Assembly: GCF_014495685.1 (NCBI RefSeq)
Contig: NZ_JACTVI010000029.1
Span: 1 to 64,000 of the forward strand
DNA length: 64,000 bases
Source: Streptomyces sp. TRM68367
GTDB taxonomy: Bacteria > Actinomycetota > Actinomycetes > Streptomycetales > Streptomycetaceae
Direction of reading: 5' to 3'
The first letter of the stretch is position 1; each line of letters opens with the position of its first letter. The notes under the pieces were generated by a model that did not search any database, was not told where the DNA came from, and saw only the letters and a list, made by a program, of their open reading frames with translations. Shown piece after piece: positions 8,439 through 17,664 of this stretch. A program made the position numbers and the translations under genes.

Positions 8439-9418
8439 ATCCGGCCGTCGAGGTCCATGAACTGGTGAAGCGCTACCCGCGCCGGGACGTCAACGCCGTG
8501 GACGGTCTGTCGTTCACGGTCGGTTCCGGTGAGGTGTTCGGGCTCCTGGGCCCGAACGGAGCGGGCAAGACCACCACCGTGGGCGTGCTCACCACCAGGG
8601 TGCGGGCCACAGCCGGCACCGTGCGCGTCGCGGGTGTGGACGTGCGCAGCGATCCGGTGTGCGCCCGGGCACAACTGGGCGTGGTGCCCCAGGGAAGCAA
8701 TCTCGACCGTGACCTGACACCTCGTCAGAATCTGTTGTTCCACGCCGCCTACCACGGGTTCCCGCGGGCCAGACGTCGGGCCCTGGCCGCCGAGCTGCTC
8801 GACGAGTTCGGGCTGACCGAGCAGGCCAACGTCAAGGTCGACTGGTACTCGGGAGGCATGGCCCAGCGTCTGATGATCGCGCGGGCACTCATGCACCAGC
8901 CTCGCGTGCTGTTCCTGGACGAGCCGACCACCGGCCTCGATCCGCAGGCCCGCCTGTTCGTGTGGGACCGCGTCCGTGCCCTGCGCGACCGGGGCGTGAC
9001 GGTCGTGCTGACCACGCACGACATGAACGAGGCGGCCGATCTGTCCGACCGGGTCGGCGTCGTCGACCACGGACGGCTGCTGGCGCTGGACCGGCCGGAG
9101 GTGCTCACCCGCGGCGTCGCCGGCCACTCGGTGCTGGAGATCACGGCTGTCCCCGGCCCCGGGGACAAGGGCGCCGACCTGCTCGCGGCGCTGGCCGCCC
9201 TCGACGACGTCGAACGCGCCGAGCACATTGCGGACGGGGGCCGGGAGCGCCCGGACAGTGTGCTGATGCGGTTGTACGTGGCCAAGCAGCCGGCCGCCGT
9301 GCTGCTGCCGGTCGTCGCCGTCCTCGAGGCCCGCAGCGCCGCGCTGGCCGACGTTCACCTCCGCGAGCCCAGCCTGGAAGACGTCTTCATAGAACTGACC
9401 GGAAGAGGACTGCGATGA
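8435..9418 (+). CDS. ABC exporter ATP-binding subunit (DrrA-like)
   Basis: A 327-residue ATPase with Walker A GPNGAGKTTT, signature YSGGMAQRL, Walker B VLFLDEPTTGLD and an H-loop TTHDMNEA. After residue about 230 comes the C-terminal extension typical of DrrA/daunorubicin-resistance ATPases. It overlaps the reductase stop (GTGA) and the permease start. It forms a two-component exporter with the next gene, most likely for the cluster product or an intermediate, and may give self-resistance. Confidence 0.93.
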   Translation: MNPAVEVHELVKRYPRRDVNAVDGLSFTVGSGEVFGLLGPNGAGKTTTVGVLTTRVRATAGTVRVAGVDVRSDPVCARAQLGVVPQGSNLDRDLTPRQNLLFHAAYHGFPRARRRALAAELLDEFGLTEQANVKVDWYSGGMAQRLMIARALMHQPRVLFLDEPTTGLDPQARLFVWDRVRALRDRGVTVVLTTHDMNEAADLSDRVGVVDHGRLLALDRPEVLTRGVAGHSVLEITAVPGPGDKGADLLAALAALDDVERAEHIADGGRERPDSVLMRLYVAKQPAAVLLPVVAVLEARSAALADVHLREPSLEDVFIELTGRGLR

Positions 9419-10260
9419 CCACAGCCCACCGTACGGAGCTGCCCGAGAACGCCGGCCGGCCGGGTCTGGAAGTGTCCAGGCCCGGCCGGCCCTCGGTTGG
9501 CCGGGTGTTCCTCGCGATTCTCTGGCGGGACGCCTTCGTGACGGGCAAGGAGTTCGGGCTCCTGCTGGTCCAGATCGCGCTCACGCCGTTGTTCATGCTG
9601 TTCATCTTCGCCAAGGTGCTGGGCACGCTGAACTACGTCCGGCCCGAGTTCGGCGATCTGCTGCTGCCCGGCATCGCGGCCCTGGCCGCCTTCCTCACCG
9701 CGCTGCAGAGCGTCGCCTATCCGCTGGTGATGGAGTTCGGTGTCACCCGGGAGATGGAGGACCGGCTGCTGGCTCCTCTCCCGGTCCACCTGGTGGCCGT
9801 CGAGAAGCTGCTGATGGCCACGCTGCGCGGGCTCGTCGCCTCGGCGTGCATCTTCCCGCTCGGTGCCCTGGTCCTGGGCGACGCGCCCTGGCGTGCGGCC
9901 GGGATGCCGTTGCTGCTGCTCGTGCTCGCGCTCGGCTCCTGGGCCGGCGCCGCCATCGGCATCACCGTGGGCACACTCGTCCCGCCGCACCGGATCAGCA
10001 TCATGTTCGCCCTCATCATGGCTCCCCTCATGTTCACGGGTGCCACCCAGTACCCCCTCGTGTCCCTGGACGACCTGCGCTGGTTCCAGGTGGTCAGCGC
10101 CCTCAACCCGCTGACGTACACCTCCGAGGGCGTGCGGGCCGCGCTGGTGCCGTCGATCCCCCACGTGCAGCCGTGGCTGTGCGTCCTGGCCCTGACGGGC
10201 TACGCACTGGCGTTCACCGCGGCGGGCATCGCCGCCTTCCGGCACCGGGCGCAGAAGTGA
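9415..10260 (+). CDS. ABC-2 type permease (DrrB-like)
   Basis: A 281-residue protein with six hydrophobic segments and the ABC-2 region (LNPLTYTSEGVRAAL) near the C-terminus, typical of DrrB/NodJ-like permeases. The soluble N-terminus of about 40 residues is ordinary. The ATG overlaps the ATPase stop (ATGA). It is the last member of the five-gene coupled unit starting at the halogenase. Confidence 0.92.
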   Translation: MTTAHRTELPENAGRPGLEVSRPGRPSVGRVFLAILWRDAFVTGKEFGLLLVQIALTPLFMLFIFAKVLGTLNYVRPEFGDLLLPGIAALAAFLTALQSVAYPLVMEFGVTREMEDRLLAPLPVHLVAVEKLLMATLRGLVASACIFPLGALVLGDAPWRAAGMPLLLLVLALGSWAGAAIGITVGTLVPPHRISIMFALIMAPLMFTGATQYPLVSLDDLRWFQVVSALNPLTYTSEGVRAALVPSIPHVQPWLCVLALTGYALAFTAAGIAAFRHRAQK

Positions 10261-10343
10261 GCCGCGTTATTACAGCTGGCTCTACCCCAAGTCTCCATTC
10301 AACGCCCCTGCGCCGCATGCCACTTCAGCGATTGGCTTGGAGC

Positions 10344-11090
10344 ATGACGAATTCGACTGACACCGTCCAGCTCTGGTCCGTGACCAAACAGTACGGCTCC
10401 GGGGCCCAGACCGTCACCGCTCTGGACAACGTCACGACCACGTTCGCCCGCGGCACCTTCACCGCGGTCATGGGACCGTCGGGATCGGGCAAGTCCACGC
10501 TGCTCCACTGTGCGGCGGGCCTGGACCGGGTCTCCGACGGCAAAGTGATCATCGATGACAGCGACCTCGGCGATCTCGACGAGACCGCGCTCACCCTGCT
10601 CCGCCGGGACCGCGTCGGGTTCGTCTTCCAGGCCTTCAACCTGGTCTCGGCGCTCACCGCGGAGCAGAACGTCGCCCTGCCGCTGCGTCTCGCGGGACGC
10701 CGCCCGCAGCGGTCGGCCCTGATCGCCGCCCTCACCGAGGTGGGGCTGGGCCATCGGGGCGGCCACCGCCCCAGCGAACTCTCCGGTGGTGAGCAGCAGC
10801 GCGTGGCCATCGCCCGCGCGCTCATCACCCAGCCGGCCGTGCTCTTCGCGGACGAACCGACCGGTGCGCTGGACACGAAGACCTCGCGCGAGGTGCTGGC
10901 GCTGCTGCGCGGAGTCGTCGACCGCCACCAGCAGACGGTGGTCATGGTCACCCACGACCCGGCCGCGGCCACCTATGCGGACCGTGTGCTGCTGCTCGCC
11001 GACGGCCGCATCGTGGACGAACTGCGCGGCCGTAACAGTGTCGACACGATCGCCGCCCGCATGGCGTCCCTGGAGGCCCTCGCATGCTGA
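10344..11090 (+). CDS. ABC transporter ATP-binding protein, MacB/LolD type
   Basis: A 248-residue ATPase with Walker A GPSGSGKSTLL, Q-loop FVFQAFNLV, signature LSGGEQQRVAIARAL and Walker B VLFADEPTGALD. These are typical of MacB/LolD ATPases paired with FtsX-like permeases, and such a permease follows with a 7-bp overlap. ATG at 10344 has GGAG only one nt upstream; an in-frame ATG at 10317 lacks any site, so the start is uncertain. An 83-bp gap separates it from the DrrB-like gene and could hold a promoter. Confidence 0.9.
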   Translation: MTNSTDTVQLWSVTKQYGSGAQTVTALDNVTTTFARGTFTAVMGPSGSGKSTLLHCAAGLDRVSDGKVIIDDSDLGDLDETALTLLRRDRVGFVFQAFNLVSALTAEQNVALPLRLAGRRPQRSALIAALTEVGLGHRGGHRPSELSGGEQQRVAIARALITQPAVLFADEPTGALDTKTSREVLALLRGVVDRHQQTVVMVTHDPAAATYADRVLLLADGRIVDELRGRNSVDTIAARMASLEALAC

Positions 11091-13519
11091 GTCTCGCCAC
11101 GATCCGCCGACGCTGGGCGTCCTTCGTCGGGACCTTCACCGCCCTGTGCCTAGGCGTGACCATCCTGTGCATGACCGCCCTGGTGCTGACTTCCGCCCAG
11201 CCCGAGGCCCCGGAACGGTATGCGGGCACCGCGGTGCTGGTGCAGAGCCCCGCCGTCGACCAGTCGGACGGCACGTTCACCGAGAACCGGCCGTGGTCGC
11301 CGGAGCGCACGCGGGAACTCGTCGGGCAGCTCGGGTCGGTTCCGGGCGTCTCCGCGGCGGTCCCCGACCGGTCCTTCTACGCCCAGGTCGTCATCGACGG
11401 CCGGCCGGTGGACAATCCGGGCGGGGAGCTACGCGGACACCCCTGGTCCAGCGCAGCGCTCGCGCCCGACAAGCTCACCGCGGGCCAGGCCCCGACCGGC
11501 GGCCGTGAGGTCGCCCTGGACGCCTCGCTCGGCCTCGACCCCGGTGACCGGGTGACCCTGCTGACCGCCACGGGCCCCGCCGCGTACACGGTGTCCGGCA
11601 CCGTCGACTCCACGTCGTTCTACCTCCCGGACGCGGCGGCCGAAGCGCTGTCGCCCGGGGTGCGGGTGATCGGCCTGGTCACCGACAAGGGCGCGGACCC
11701 CGCCGCGGTGGCGAGCGCCGCCGCGAAGGTGGTGGGCAAGGACGGCAAGGTGCTGCACGGCGACAGCGTGAAGGACCTGGAGGCCAAGACCGCGGCGAAG
11801 ACCCGGTGGATCGGCCTGCAGATCCTGATCGCCATGGCCAGCCTCACCGCGTTCGTCTCCGTCTTCGTCGTCGCGTCGACCTTCGCGTTCAGCATCGTGC
11901 AGCGGCGCCGTGAGTTCGGGCTGCTGCGTACGATCGGCGCCACCCCCCGCCAGATCCGCCGGATGATGTACGGCGAGTCGCTCACCGTGGGCGTCGCGGC
12001 CGGTGTGGCCGGCGTGGTCCTCGGCAGTGCGCTCGCTCCCGTGCTGGGCGGCCTGCTGGTGGACGGAGGCCTGGAGCCCCCGGGCTTCACCGTCCGCATG
12101 CAGGCGCTGCCGTTGCTCGGCTCTTTCGCGCTGGGCCTGGTCGTCGCCCTGGCCGGTGTCTGGTCCGCCTCCCGGCGTGCTGCCCGGATCGCTCCGCTGG
12201 AAGCCCTGCGGGAGGCTGCGCTGGAGAAGCGCCCGATGACGCGCTGGCGGTGGATCGGTGCCATCGGTTTCACCGGCCTCGGACTGCTCCTGGTCCTCGT
12301 CGCGGCTGGCAGCTCCTCCGACGAGATGATCAACAACGCCTTGTATGCGGCGATGGCCCTCATCGTGGGACTCACCCTGTTCGCCCCGGCGGTCATCCCG
12401 CTGGTGGTGAAGGCCGTCTGGTGGCCGCTCGGCCGACTGAGCGGGGCCACCAGCATGGTCGCCCGGGAGAGTTCGCTGACGGCGGTGCGCCGTACCGCGT
12501 CGACGGCGGCACCGGTGCTGGTCACCGTCGGCTTCGCGGTACTGATCGCCGGAATGTTCCAGCTCAGGGCGAGCGGCTACGCACTGGAGGAGACCGTCTC
12601 CCAGGAGGCCGTCTCCGTGGTCACCCCGCACGACACACCGGGCCTGTCGGACGCCGCGGTCTCGGACGTGGCGGACGGAGCCTCGCTGCTGCCCACCCAG
12701 CTCTACGCTGGCGGCACCGACCACATCGGCGCGGTCGGCGTGAGTGACGGCGCCATCGCCAAGGCGCGGGACAAGATGACGGTCAAGTCCGGTTCCCTTG
12801 ACGCCCTCAAGGGCGACAACACCATGATCGTACGGTCGTCCACGGCGGCATGGCTCGGCTGGACGTCGGGGCGTACGGTCCCCGTCACCTTCGAGGACGG
12901 CAGGACCGTGCAGGTGAAGGTGGTCGCCGAGATCACGGACGACTCGTCGACGGCCAGTGTGCTGCTGACCCGGGAGGCGGTGCGGGCCCACTCTCCCTCC
13001 GCGCTCACCCCGGTGGTCTACGTCTCCGGGAAGCAGCGCCCCGACCTGCCGGCGTCGCTGGGCGCGGAGTCGATGAGCACGTCCGAATACGCGTCGCGGA
13101 CGGACGCCGAGGACGACCGGCTGGTGCAGATCTTCCTGGTGATTCTCATCGGGATGTCGCTCGGCTACACCTGCCTCGCCATCGCCAACACGCTCATGAT
13201 GGCGACCGCCGACCGGGCCGAGGACTTCGGTGTGCTGCGGCTGTCCGGGGCGACCCGACGGCAGGTGCTGCGCATCGTCGCCGCCGAGTCGGCCCTCTCG
13301 GTGGGCATCGGCACCGGACTTGGTCTGAGCATCGCGCTGATCGCCCTGCTGGGCATGAGGTCCGGACTGTCCTCCCAGCTCGGTACCGAGGTGCACCTCA
13401 ACCTGCCCTGGTCCACGATGCTGGTGACGATCGGTCTGTGCCTGGCCCTCGCCCTGGCCTCGAGTGTCCTGCCGGCCCGGATGGCCCTGCGCAGGACCGG
13501 CGCCCGAGCGGCCCTGTGA
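11084..13519 (+). CDS. FtsX-like ABC permease
   Basis: An 811-residue membrane protein with an N-terminal helix (about 15-37) followed by a large extracytoplasmic part. Two FtsX domains follow: one around residues 245-370, containing RRREFGLLRTIGATPRQIRRM, and a second near the C-terminus (about 675-805) with FGVLRLSGATRRQVLRI. The duplicated FtsX layout is common in Streptomyces antibiotic-export or envelope-stress permeases. It overlaps the preceding ATPase by 7 bp. A perfect hairpin terminator follows directly. Confidence 0.92.
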   Translation: MLSLATIRRRWASFVGTFTALCLGVTILCMTALVLTSAQPEAPERYAGTAVLVQSPAVDQSDGTFTENRPWSPERTRELVGQLGSVPGVSAAVPDRSFYAQVVIDGRPVDNPGGELRGHPWSSAALAPDKLTAGQAPTGGREVALDASLGLDPGDRVTLLTATGPAAYTVSGTVDSTSFYLPDAAAEALSPGVRVIGLVTDKGADPAAVASAAAKVVGKDGKVLHGDSVKDLEAKTAAKTRWIGLQILIAMASLTAFVSVFVVASTFAFSIVQRRREFGLLRTIGATPRQIRRMMYGESLTVGVAAGVAGVVLGSALAPVLGGLLVDGGLEPPGFTVRMQALPLLGSFALGLVVALAGVWSASRRAARIAPLEALREAALEKRPMTRWRWIGAIGFTGLGLLLVLVAAGSSSDEMINNALYAAMALIVGLTLFAPAVIPLVVKAVWWPLGRLSGATSMVARESSLTAVRRTASTAAPVLVTVGFAVLIAGMFQLRASGYALEETVSQEAVSVVTPHDTPGLSDAAVSDVADGASLLPTQLYAGGTDHIGAVGVSDGAIAKARDKMTVKSGSLDALKGDNTMIVRSSTAAWLGWTSGRTVPVTFEDGRTVQVKVVAEITDDSSTASVLLTREAVRAHSPSALTPVVYVSGKQRPDLPASLGAESMSTSEYASRTDAEDDRLVQIFLVILIGMSLGYTCLAIANTLMMATADRAEDFGVLRLSGATRRQVLRIVAAESALSVGIGTGLGLSIALIALLGMRSGLSSQLGTEVHLNLPWSTMLVTIGLCLALALASSVLPARMALRRTGARAAL

Positions 13520-13522
13520 TGA

Positions 13523-13575
13523 CGGTGCCCCGGGACACCCCCGCCCCGCCGAGGCGGGGGTGTCCCGGGGCACCG
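13523..13575. terminator. Bidirectional terminator, 23-bp perfect stem
   Basis: The arms 13523-13545 and 13553-13575 are exact reverse complements around a 7-nt loop. It lies between the convergent FtsX-like permease (ends 13519) and the isomerase-like gene (ends 13615), so it can stop transcription from both sides. There is no U-run, as usual in Streptomyces. Confidence 0.88.
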
Positions 13576-13614
13576 TGAGTCTGTCGTCCGCAGCGTCCCG
13601 GCCCGAGGGGGCGG

Positions 13615-14475
13615 TCAGCCCACGGCGTCGGACGGCAGGGCAGCGCGCAACGCGCTGAGCGCCCGCCCTGCCACTTCGGGAGCGGCATGGCTGTGCCGGG
13701 GCAGCTCGACCGCGGCTACGCCGCGGTAGCCGGTCTCCCGCAGCGCGCTCAGCGTGCCCGCCAGGTCCAGCTCGCCCTCGCCGAATTCGAGGTGTTCGTG
13801 AACCCCCCGCCGCATGTCGTCCAGTTGCACGTTGACCAGAAGCCCGGCGGCGGCACGGCGTACGCAAGCCGCCGCGTCCACCGGCTCTACGGCCACACAG
13901 TGGCCGACGTCGAGCGTGATGCCGAGCAGGTCCGGTTCACCCAGCTGTGTCCGCAGGTCCAGCGCCTGCTGCAGATGCTGGACGAACATGCCGGGTTCGG
14001 GCTCCAGCCCCAGCGGCACGCCGTGGCGCTCGCACTCCTGCAGCACCCGGCCGACGCCCGACCTCATGCGCTCCCGGGCCGTGTCCGCAGCCACCGTGGA
14101 GGGCTTGATGCCGGACCAGAACGACACGCAGTCCGCGCCGAGTTCGGCGGCGACGCGCACGGCACGGCACAGGAAGTCGATGCGGGCCCCGGGCTCGTCG
14201 CACACCAGGGTCGGGTGGTGCTTGCGACGCGGATCGAGCAGATACCGGGCGCCGGTCTCCACCACGCAGCGCAGGCCCAGTGCGGACAGCAGCCGTGCGA
14301 CGCGGGCGGACTCGGCCGCCGCGTCGGGGGCGAACGGATCGAGGTGGGCGTGGTCCAAAGTCAGCGCCACCGCGGTGTAGCCGAGGTCGGCGATGGTGCG
14401 CAGAGCGTCGTCGAGACGGTGGTTGGCGAAGCCGTTGGTGCCGTATCCGAGCCGGATTCCGTCCACTTGTGTCAT
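13615..14475 (-). CDS. Sugar phosphate isomerase/epimerase-like TIM-barrel protein
   Basis: A 286-residue xylose-isomerase-like TIM barrel. It has strand motifs RLGYGTNGFANH at the N-terminus, LGLEPEPGMFV (metal Glu) and GITLDVGHCVAVEP (metal Asp and His), plus a late Glu in AVELPRHSHAAP. GAGAGGA upstream supports the ATG at 14475. It is last in a three-gene minus-strand unit behind a SARP and a winged-helix regulator. Similar proteins often accompany ebo-type operons, one of which lies 12 kb away. The substrate is unknown. Confidence 0.8.
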   Translation of the reverse strand: MTQVDGIRLGYGTNGFANHRLDDALRTIADLGYTAVALTLDHAHLDPFAPDAAAESARVARLLSALGLRCVVETGARYLLDPRRKHHPTLVCDEPGARIDFLCRAVRVAAELGADCVSFWSGIKPSTVAADTARERMRSGVGRVLQECERHGVPLGLEPEPGMFVQHLQQALDLRTQLGEPDLLGITLDVGHCVAVEPVDAAACVRRAAAGLLVNVQLDDMRRGVHEHLEFGEGELDLAGTLSALRETGYRGVAAVELPRHSHAAPEVAGRALSALRAALPSDAVG

Positions 14476-14524
14476 GTGTCCTCTCTCCGCGCACGCCGGC
14501 GGCACGAGATGCCGCGGCATGCGG

Positions 14525-15484
14525 TCACATCGCGGGCACGGCCCGGCGCGTCTCCTGCGACGCGGGCGGCGCGGACCGCTCGGCGGGCGACGGCACACCG
14601 AGCAGCGCCATGCCCAGCGGGGTGACCGTGTGCACCACGGTGTTGCGGTTGCGCATGGTGGTGATGAGCCCGGATTCGCGCAGGACGGCGGTGTGCTGGC
14701 TCGCCCCCGCGGAGGAGATGCCCAGCAGGTCGGCGAGCTGGCTGGTGGTGCACGAGGAGGTGAGCGCGCGCAGCGCGGCGGCCCGGGTCCTGCCCACCAG
14801 GGCACTCAGGGCCTGCGGCGAGGTGTCGGGGGTGTCCCACAGACCGGCGTCGGCGGGCGCCTCCGACGGTGCCGCGAACACCAGCGCCCGCTGCCCGGTC
14901 TCCGGCTCGGCGCCGATGAGCACGCCCGGCCTGCTCTGCGGCAGGAACAGCGACGGTACGAGCAGCAGGCCCTGGCCGTCGAGGAAGACCTCGCTGGACG
15001 GCCCCGGGATTTCCATCACCGGCGAGTTCCAGCGGATCCGGGGGTGGAGCGTCGAGAAGAGCCCGTCGACGCCGCCGGTCATGGTGATCCTGCCCCGGGC
15101 GTCGCACTCGGTGGTGAGCCGCGTGTGCATCCGATGCGCGTACGGCTCCAGAGCCGACCGCCACACCTGTGTGATCTCCGCGGCGGCGTCGCGGCGGCTC
15201 AGCCCTGCGGAGCGCAGCGCCGCATCGTCCGCGCCCGGTGACCGGTCGATCAGGCAGAGCAGGTCGTCAGGGGCCTGGACCCGGCGCTGTGCCGCTGTCA
15301 GCAGTTGCGCCAGCGGGGTGGGGTGGCGCAGGTGCCGGCTGAGCTGGTTGCGCCAGCGGGCCTGTGACCGGCTGCCGTTGTGTCCCAGCATGCCGAGCGC
15401 GAAGACCGTCTCGGCGATGGGGCCAAGGGTGGGCCGGAGCCTGATCCGGGTCAGGTCCTGCGCGGTGAAGTGGATTCTGATCAC
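14525..15484 (-). CDS. ArsR-like winged-helix transcriptional regulator
   Basis: A 319-residue protein with a long N-terminal region of no obvious enzyme fold. A C-terminal winged helix lies at about 225-300 (ALVGRTRAAALRALTSSCTT, then QLADLLGISSAGASQHTAVL), the ArsR/MarR-like layout of a large Streptomyces regulator family. The GTG start has GGGGAGGA eight nt upstream. It follows the SARP gene by 24 bp and probably shares its transcript. The ligand is unknown. Confidence 0.85.
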   Translation of the reverse strand: MIRIHFTAQDLTRIRLRPTLGPIAETVFALGMLGHNGSRSQARWRNQLSRHLRHPTPLAQLLTAAQRRVQAPDDLLCLIDRSPGADDAALRSAGLSRRDAAAEITQVWRSALEPYAHRMHTRLTTECDARGRITMTGGVDGLFSTLHPRIRWNSPVMEIPGPSSEVFLDGQGLLLVPSLFLPQSRPGVLIGAEPETGQRALVFAAPSEAPADAGLWDTPDTSPQALSALVGRTRAAALRALTSSCTTSQLADLLGISSAGASQHTAVLRESGLITTMRNRNTVVHTVTPLGMALLGVPSPAERSAPPASQETRRAVPAM

Positions 15485-15508
15485 GTTCGGTCCTCCCCGT
15501 GAGCTCTG

Positions 15509-17449
15509 TCAGGAGCCCGTTGCATCTCGGTCCGCGCCGTGCCGCTGGATCGCCGAGTGACGGCGCTGGGGCGCCGCCAGGGCGAGTTCGCCGCGGCGGG
15601 TGGGCGCATCCGGCCGAGCCGCGTACGCCTCGGCGGCGTGGAGCGCGAGCAGTCCCGGGAAGCGGTAGCGCAGTGCTCCGCGGGGGTCGCGGCCCACCAC
15701 CTCCAGCAGGTGGAGATCCACCAGCCGCTCCAGTGCGTCCTCGGCCTCGCCGCCACCGAGCCCGAGCACGTCGGCTGCGATCCCCGTGTTGAAGGCGGAG
15801 GCCGACAGCCGCCCGAGCGCCCGATAGTGGCCGGCGACTTCGAACGGCAGCGTGTGCAGTGCGCGGTCGAAGCAGGCACGGACGGAGTTCTCACCTTGAC
15901 TGAGCAGGTCCAGCCGACGGCTCCGGTCGGACATCCGCCCCACCAGGTCGGCCACCGTCCAGTGGGGCTTGCGCGCGAGCCGGGCCCCGGCGGCGCGCAG
16001 GGCGACCGGCAGCCGCGCGCACAGTCCCACCAGTGTGGCGGCGCCGATCGGGTCGGCGGCGATCCGGTCGGCGCCCGCGGTCTCGGCCAGCAGCCGCACC
16101 GCCTCCCCCTGGGCGAGGCCGCCCAGGAGGACGACCTCGGCGGTGCCCTTGTCCATGAGGAGTTCGCAGCCGGTGACCACCACACGGCACAGCCCGTCAC
16201 CGGGCAGCAGGGGACGGATCTGGTCGTAGCACCGGGCGTGGTCCAGCACGATCAGCAGGCGGCGGCCCGCGATCAGACTCCGGTACAGCGCGGCACACTC
16301 CTCGAGTCCGTCGGGGAGCGAGGCCGGTGGTACGCCGAGTGCGCGCAGGAAGCGCCGCAGCACGTCCTGGGCGGTGCGGCCCGGATCATCGCCCGTGGTC
16401 TCGCGCAGGTCGACGTAGAGACACCCGTCCGGGAAGCGGGCCGCGGCACGGTGGCCCCAGTGCACGACGACCGCGCTCTTGCCGGTGCCGGGCGGGCCGA
16501 CGACGCAGGCGACGGGTGCGGTACGAGCGGATGTGTCGGTGCCGAGCACCTGGTCCAGGCGTCGCAGCTCCTCCCGGCGGCCGCAGAACACAGCGCTGTC
16601 CGAGGGGAGTTGGGCAGGCGGCGCGGCCTGCCACGGCGCGTTCGCGCAGTGCCCGTCGGCCGAGGCGGACGGCTCCGCCTCGTCGTGCAGGATCTGCTCG
16701 TGCACGGCCCGCAGGTCGGCGCCGGGTTCCAGGCCGAGCTCGTCGACGGTGAGGGCGCGGCCCTCCCGGAAGGTACGCAGGGCCTCGGCGCGCTGTCCCG
16801 AGCGGTGCAGCGCCAGCATGAGGCAGGCGCGCAGCTGTTCGCGCAACGGGTTCGCGCCGACCAGCGCGGTCAGTTCGCCGACCAGGGAGCGGTGCTCGCC
16901 GAGCTCCAGACGGAGCATCATCAGCTGTTCGGTGGCGAGCATCCGCTGCTGGGAGAGGTGGGCGGCCTCCAGCTCGGTGAAGTGGGAGGTCAGGTCACCG
17001 AAGGCGCGCCCGCGCCAGAGCGCGAGGGCACGGTGCAGCTGTTCGGCCGCCTGCTCGGTGAGTCCTCGGCGCGCGAGGTCGTACCCCTTCTCGGTTCTGG
17101 CGGAGAACTCTGCGATGTCCGTCCAATGGGACGTCAGTTCGAGCCGATATCCCGGCGTCACCGTGGTGATGACGTCACAGCTCGCGCCGGCGTCGCGGAA
17201 GAGCCTGCGCAGCGCGGCGACGCAGATCGATACCTGGGTGCGGGCGCTTCTCGGCGGGTTGCCGCTCCATACGTCATGGGCGAGGGCGTCCACGGAAACG
17301 ACCCGGCCCTGTGCCAGCAGGAGACGGGTCAGCAGGGCCCGCTGACGGAGTCCCCGCAGCTCCAGAACCCGGTCGCCGACGGACACCTCGATCGGTCCCA
17401 GCAGGCGGAAAGCGCATTCTCCGGTGTTCTGTGCCATGGATGTGTTCAA
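15509..17449 (-). CDS. SARP-family regulator with NB-ARC ATPase domain
   Basis: A 646-residue AfsR-like regulator. It has an OmpR-type winged helix (about 12-105; FRLLGPIEVSVGDRVLELRG), a bacterial transcriptional activation domain (to about 255) and an NTPase domain with P-loop VVGPPGTGKSAVV (about 318). The TPR tail of full-length AfsR is missing. A TTG start at 17449 is favoured because GGAGG stands seven nt upstream; an ATG four codons later has no well-placed site. Such proteins activate cluster promoters by binding heptamer direct repeats at 11-bp period, and a candidate repeat is seen at 25581. Confidence 0.9.
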   Translation of the reverse strand: MNTSMAQNTGECAFRLLGPIEVSVGDRVLELRGLRQRALLTRLLLAQGRVVSVDALAHDVWSGNPPRSARTQVSICVAALRRLFRDAGASCDVITTVTPGYRLELTSHWTDIAEFSARTEKGYDLARRGLTEQAAEQLHRALALWRGRAFGDLTSHFTELEAAHLSQQRMLATEQLMMLRLELGEHRSLVGELTALVGANPLREQLRACLMLALHRSGQRAEALRTFREGRALTVDELGLEPGADLRAVHEQILHDEAEPSASADGHCANAPWQAAPPAQLPSDSAVFCGRREELRRLDQVLGTDTSARTAPVACVVGPPGTGKSAVVVHWGHRAAARFPDGCLYVDLRETTGDDPGRTAQDVLRRFLRALGVPPASLPDGLEECAALYRSLIAGRRLLIVLDHARCYDQIRPLLPGDGLCRVVVTGCELLMDKGTAEVVLLGGLAQGEAVRLLAETAGADRIAADPIGAATLVGLCARLPVALRAAGARLARKPHWTVADLVGRMSDRSRRLDLLSQGENSVRACFDRALHTLPFEVAGHYRALGRLSASAFNTGIAADVLGLGGGEAEDALERLVDLHLLEVVGRDPRGALRYRFPGLLALHAAEAYAARPDAPTRRGELALAAPQRRHSAIQRHGADRDATGS

Positions 17450-17664
17450 GACATGGCCTCCCCGTTCGACGAGCGGCGAGACCCTCGCCGCTCAACCACA
17501 TCCATGAGTAACACCCGGCACCTAAAGGGACCTTTGTGCGGACCGCGGATCGCGGACCGCACGACGCGATCCCACTGCCGGAGCCACTCGATACGGGGAG
17601 ACTGGCCATGTGACCGGATCTGTGTCGTCCGACGGCGGTCCGGCACCGGAGGGGGGAACGAAGG
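17450..17664. promoter_or_regulatory. Divergent control region SARP / HypE-like gene
   Basis: A 215-bp intergenic region. A perfect 10-bp hairpin (17471-17480 with 17484-17493, loop ACC) lies in the SARP leader just upstream of its ribosome-binding site. AAAGG-GA-CCTTT (17524-17535) is a palindrome, and GCGGACCGC is directly repeated around GGATC (17537-17559). These are plausible regulator sites, but I could not assign -10/-35 elements with confidence. Confidence 0.45.
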
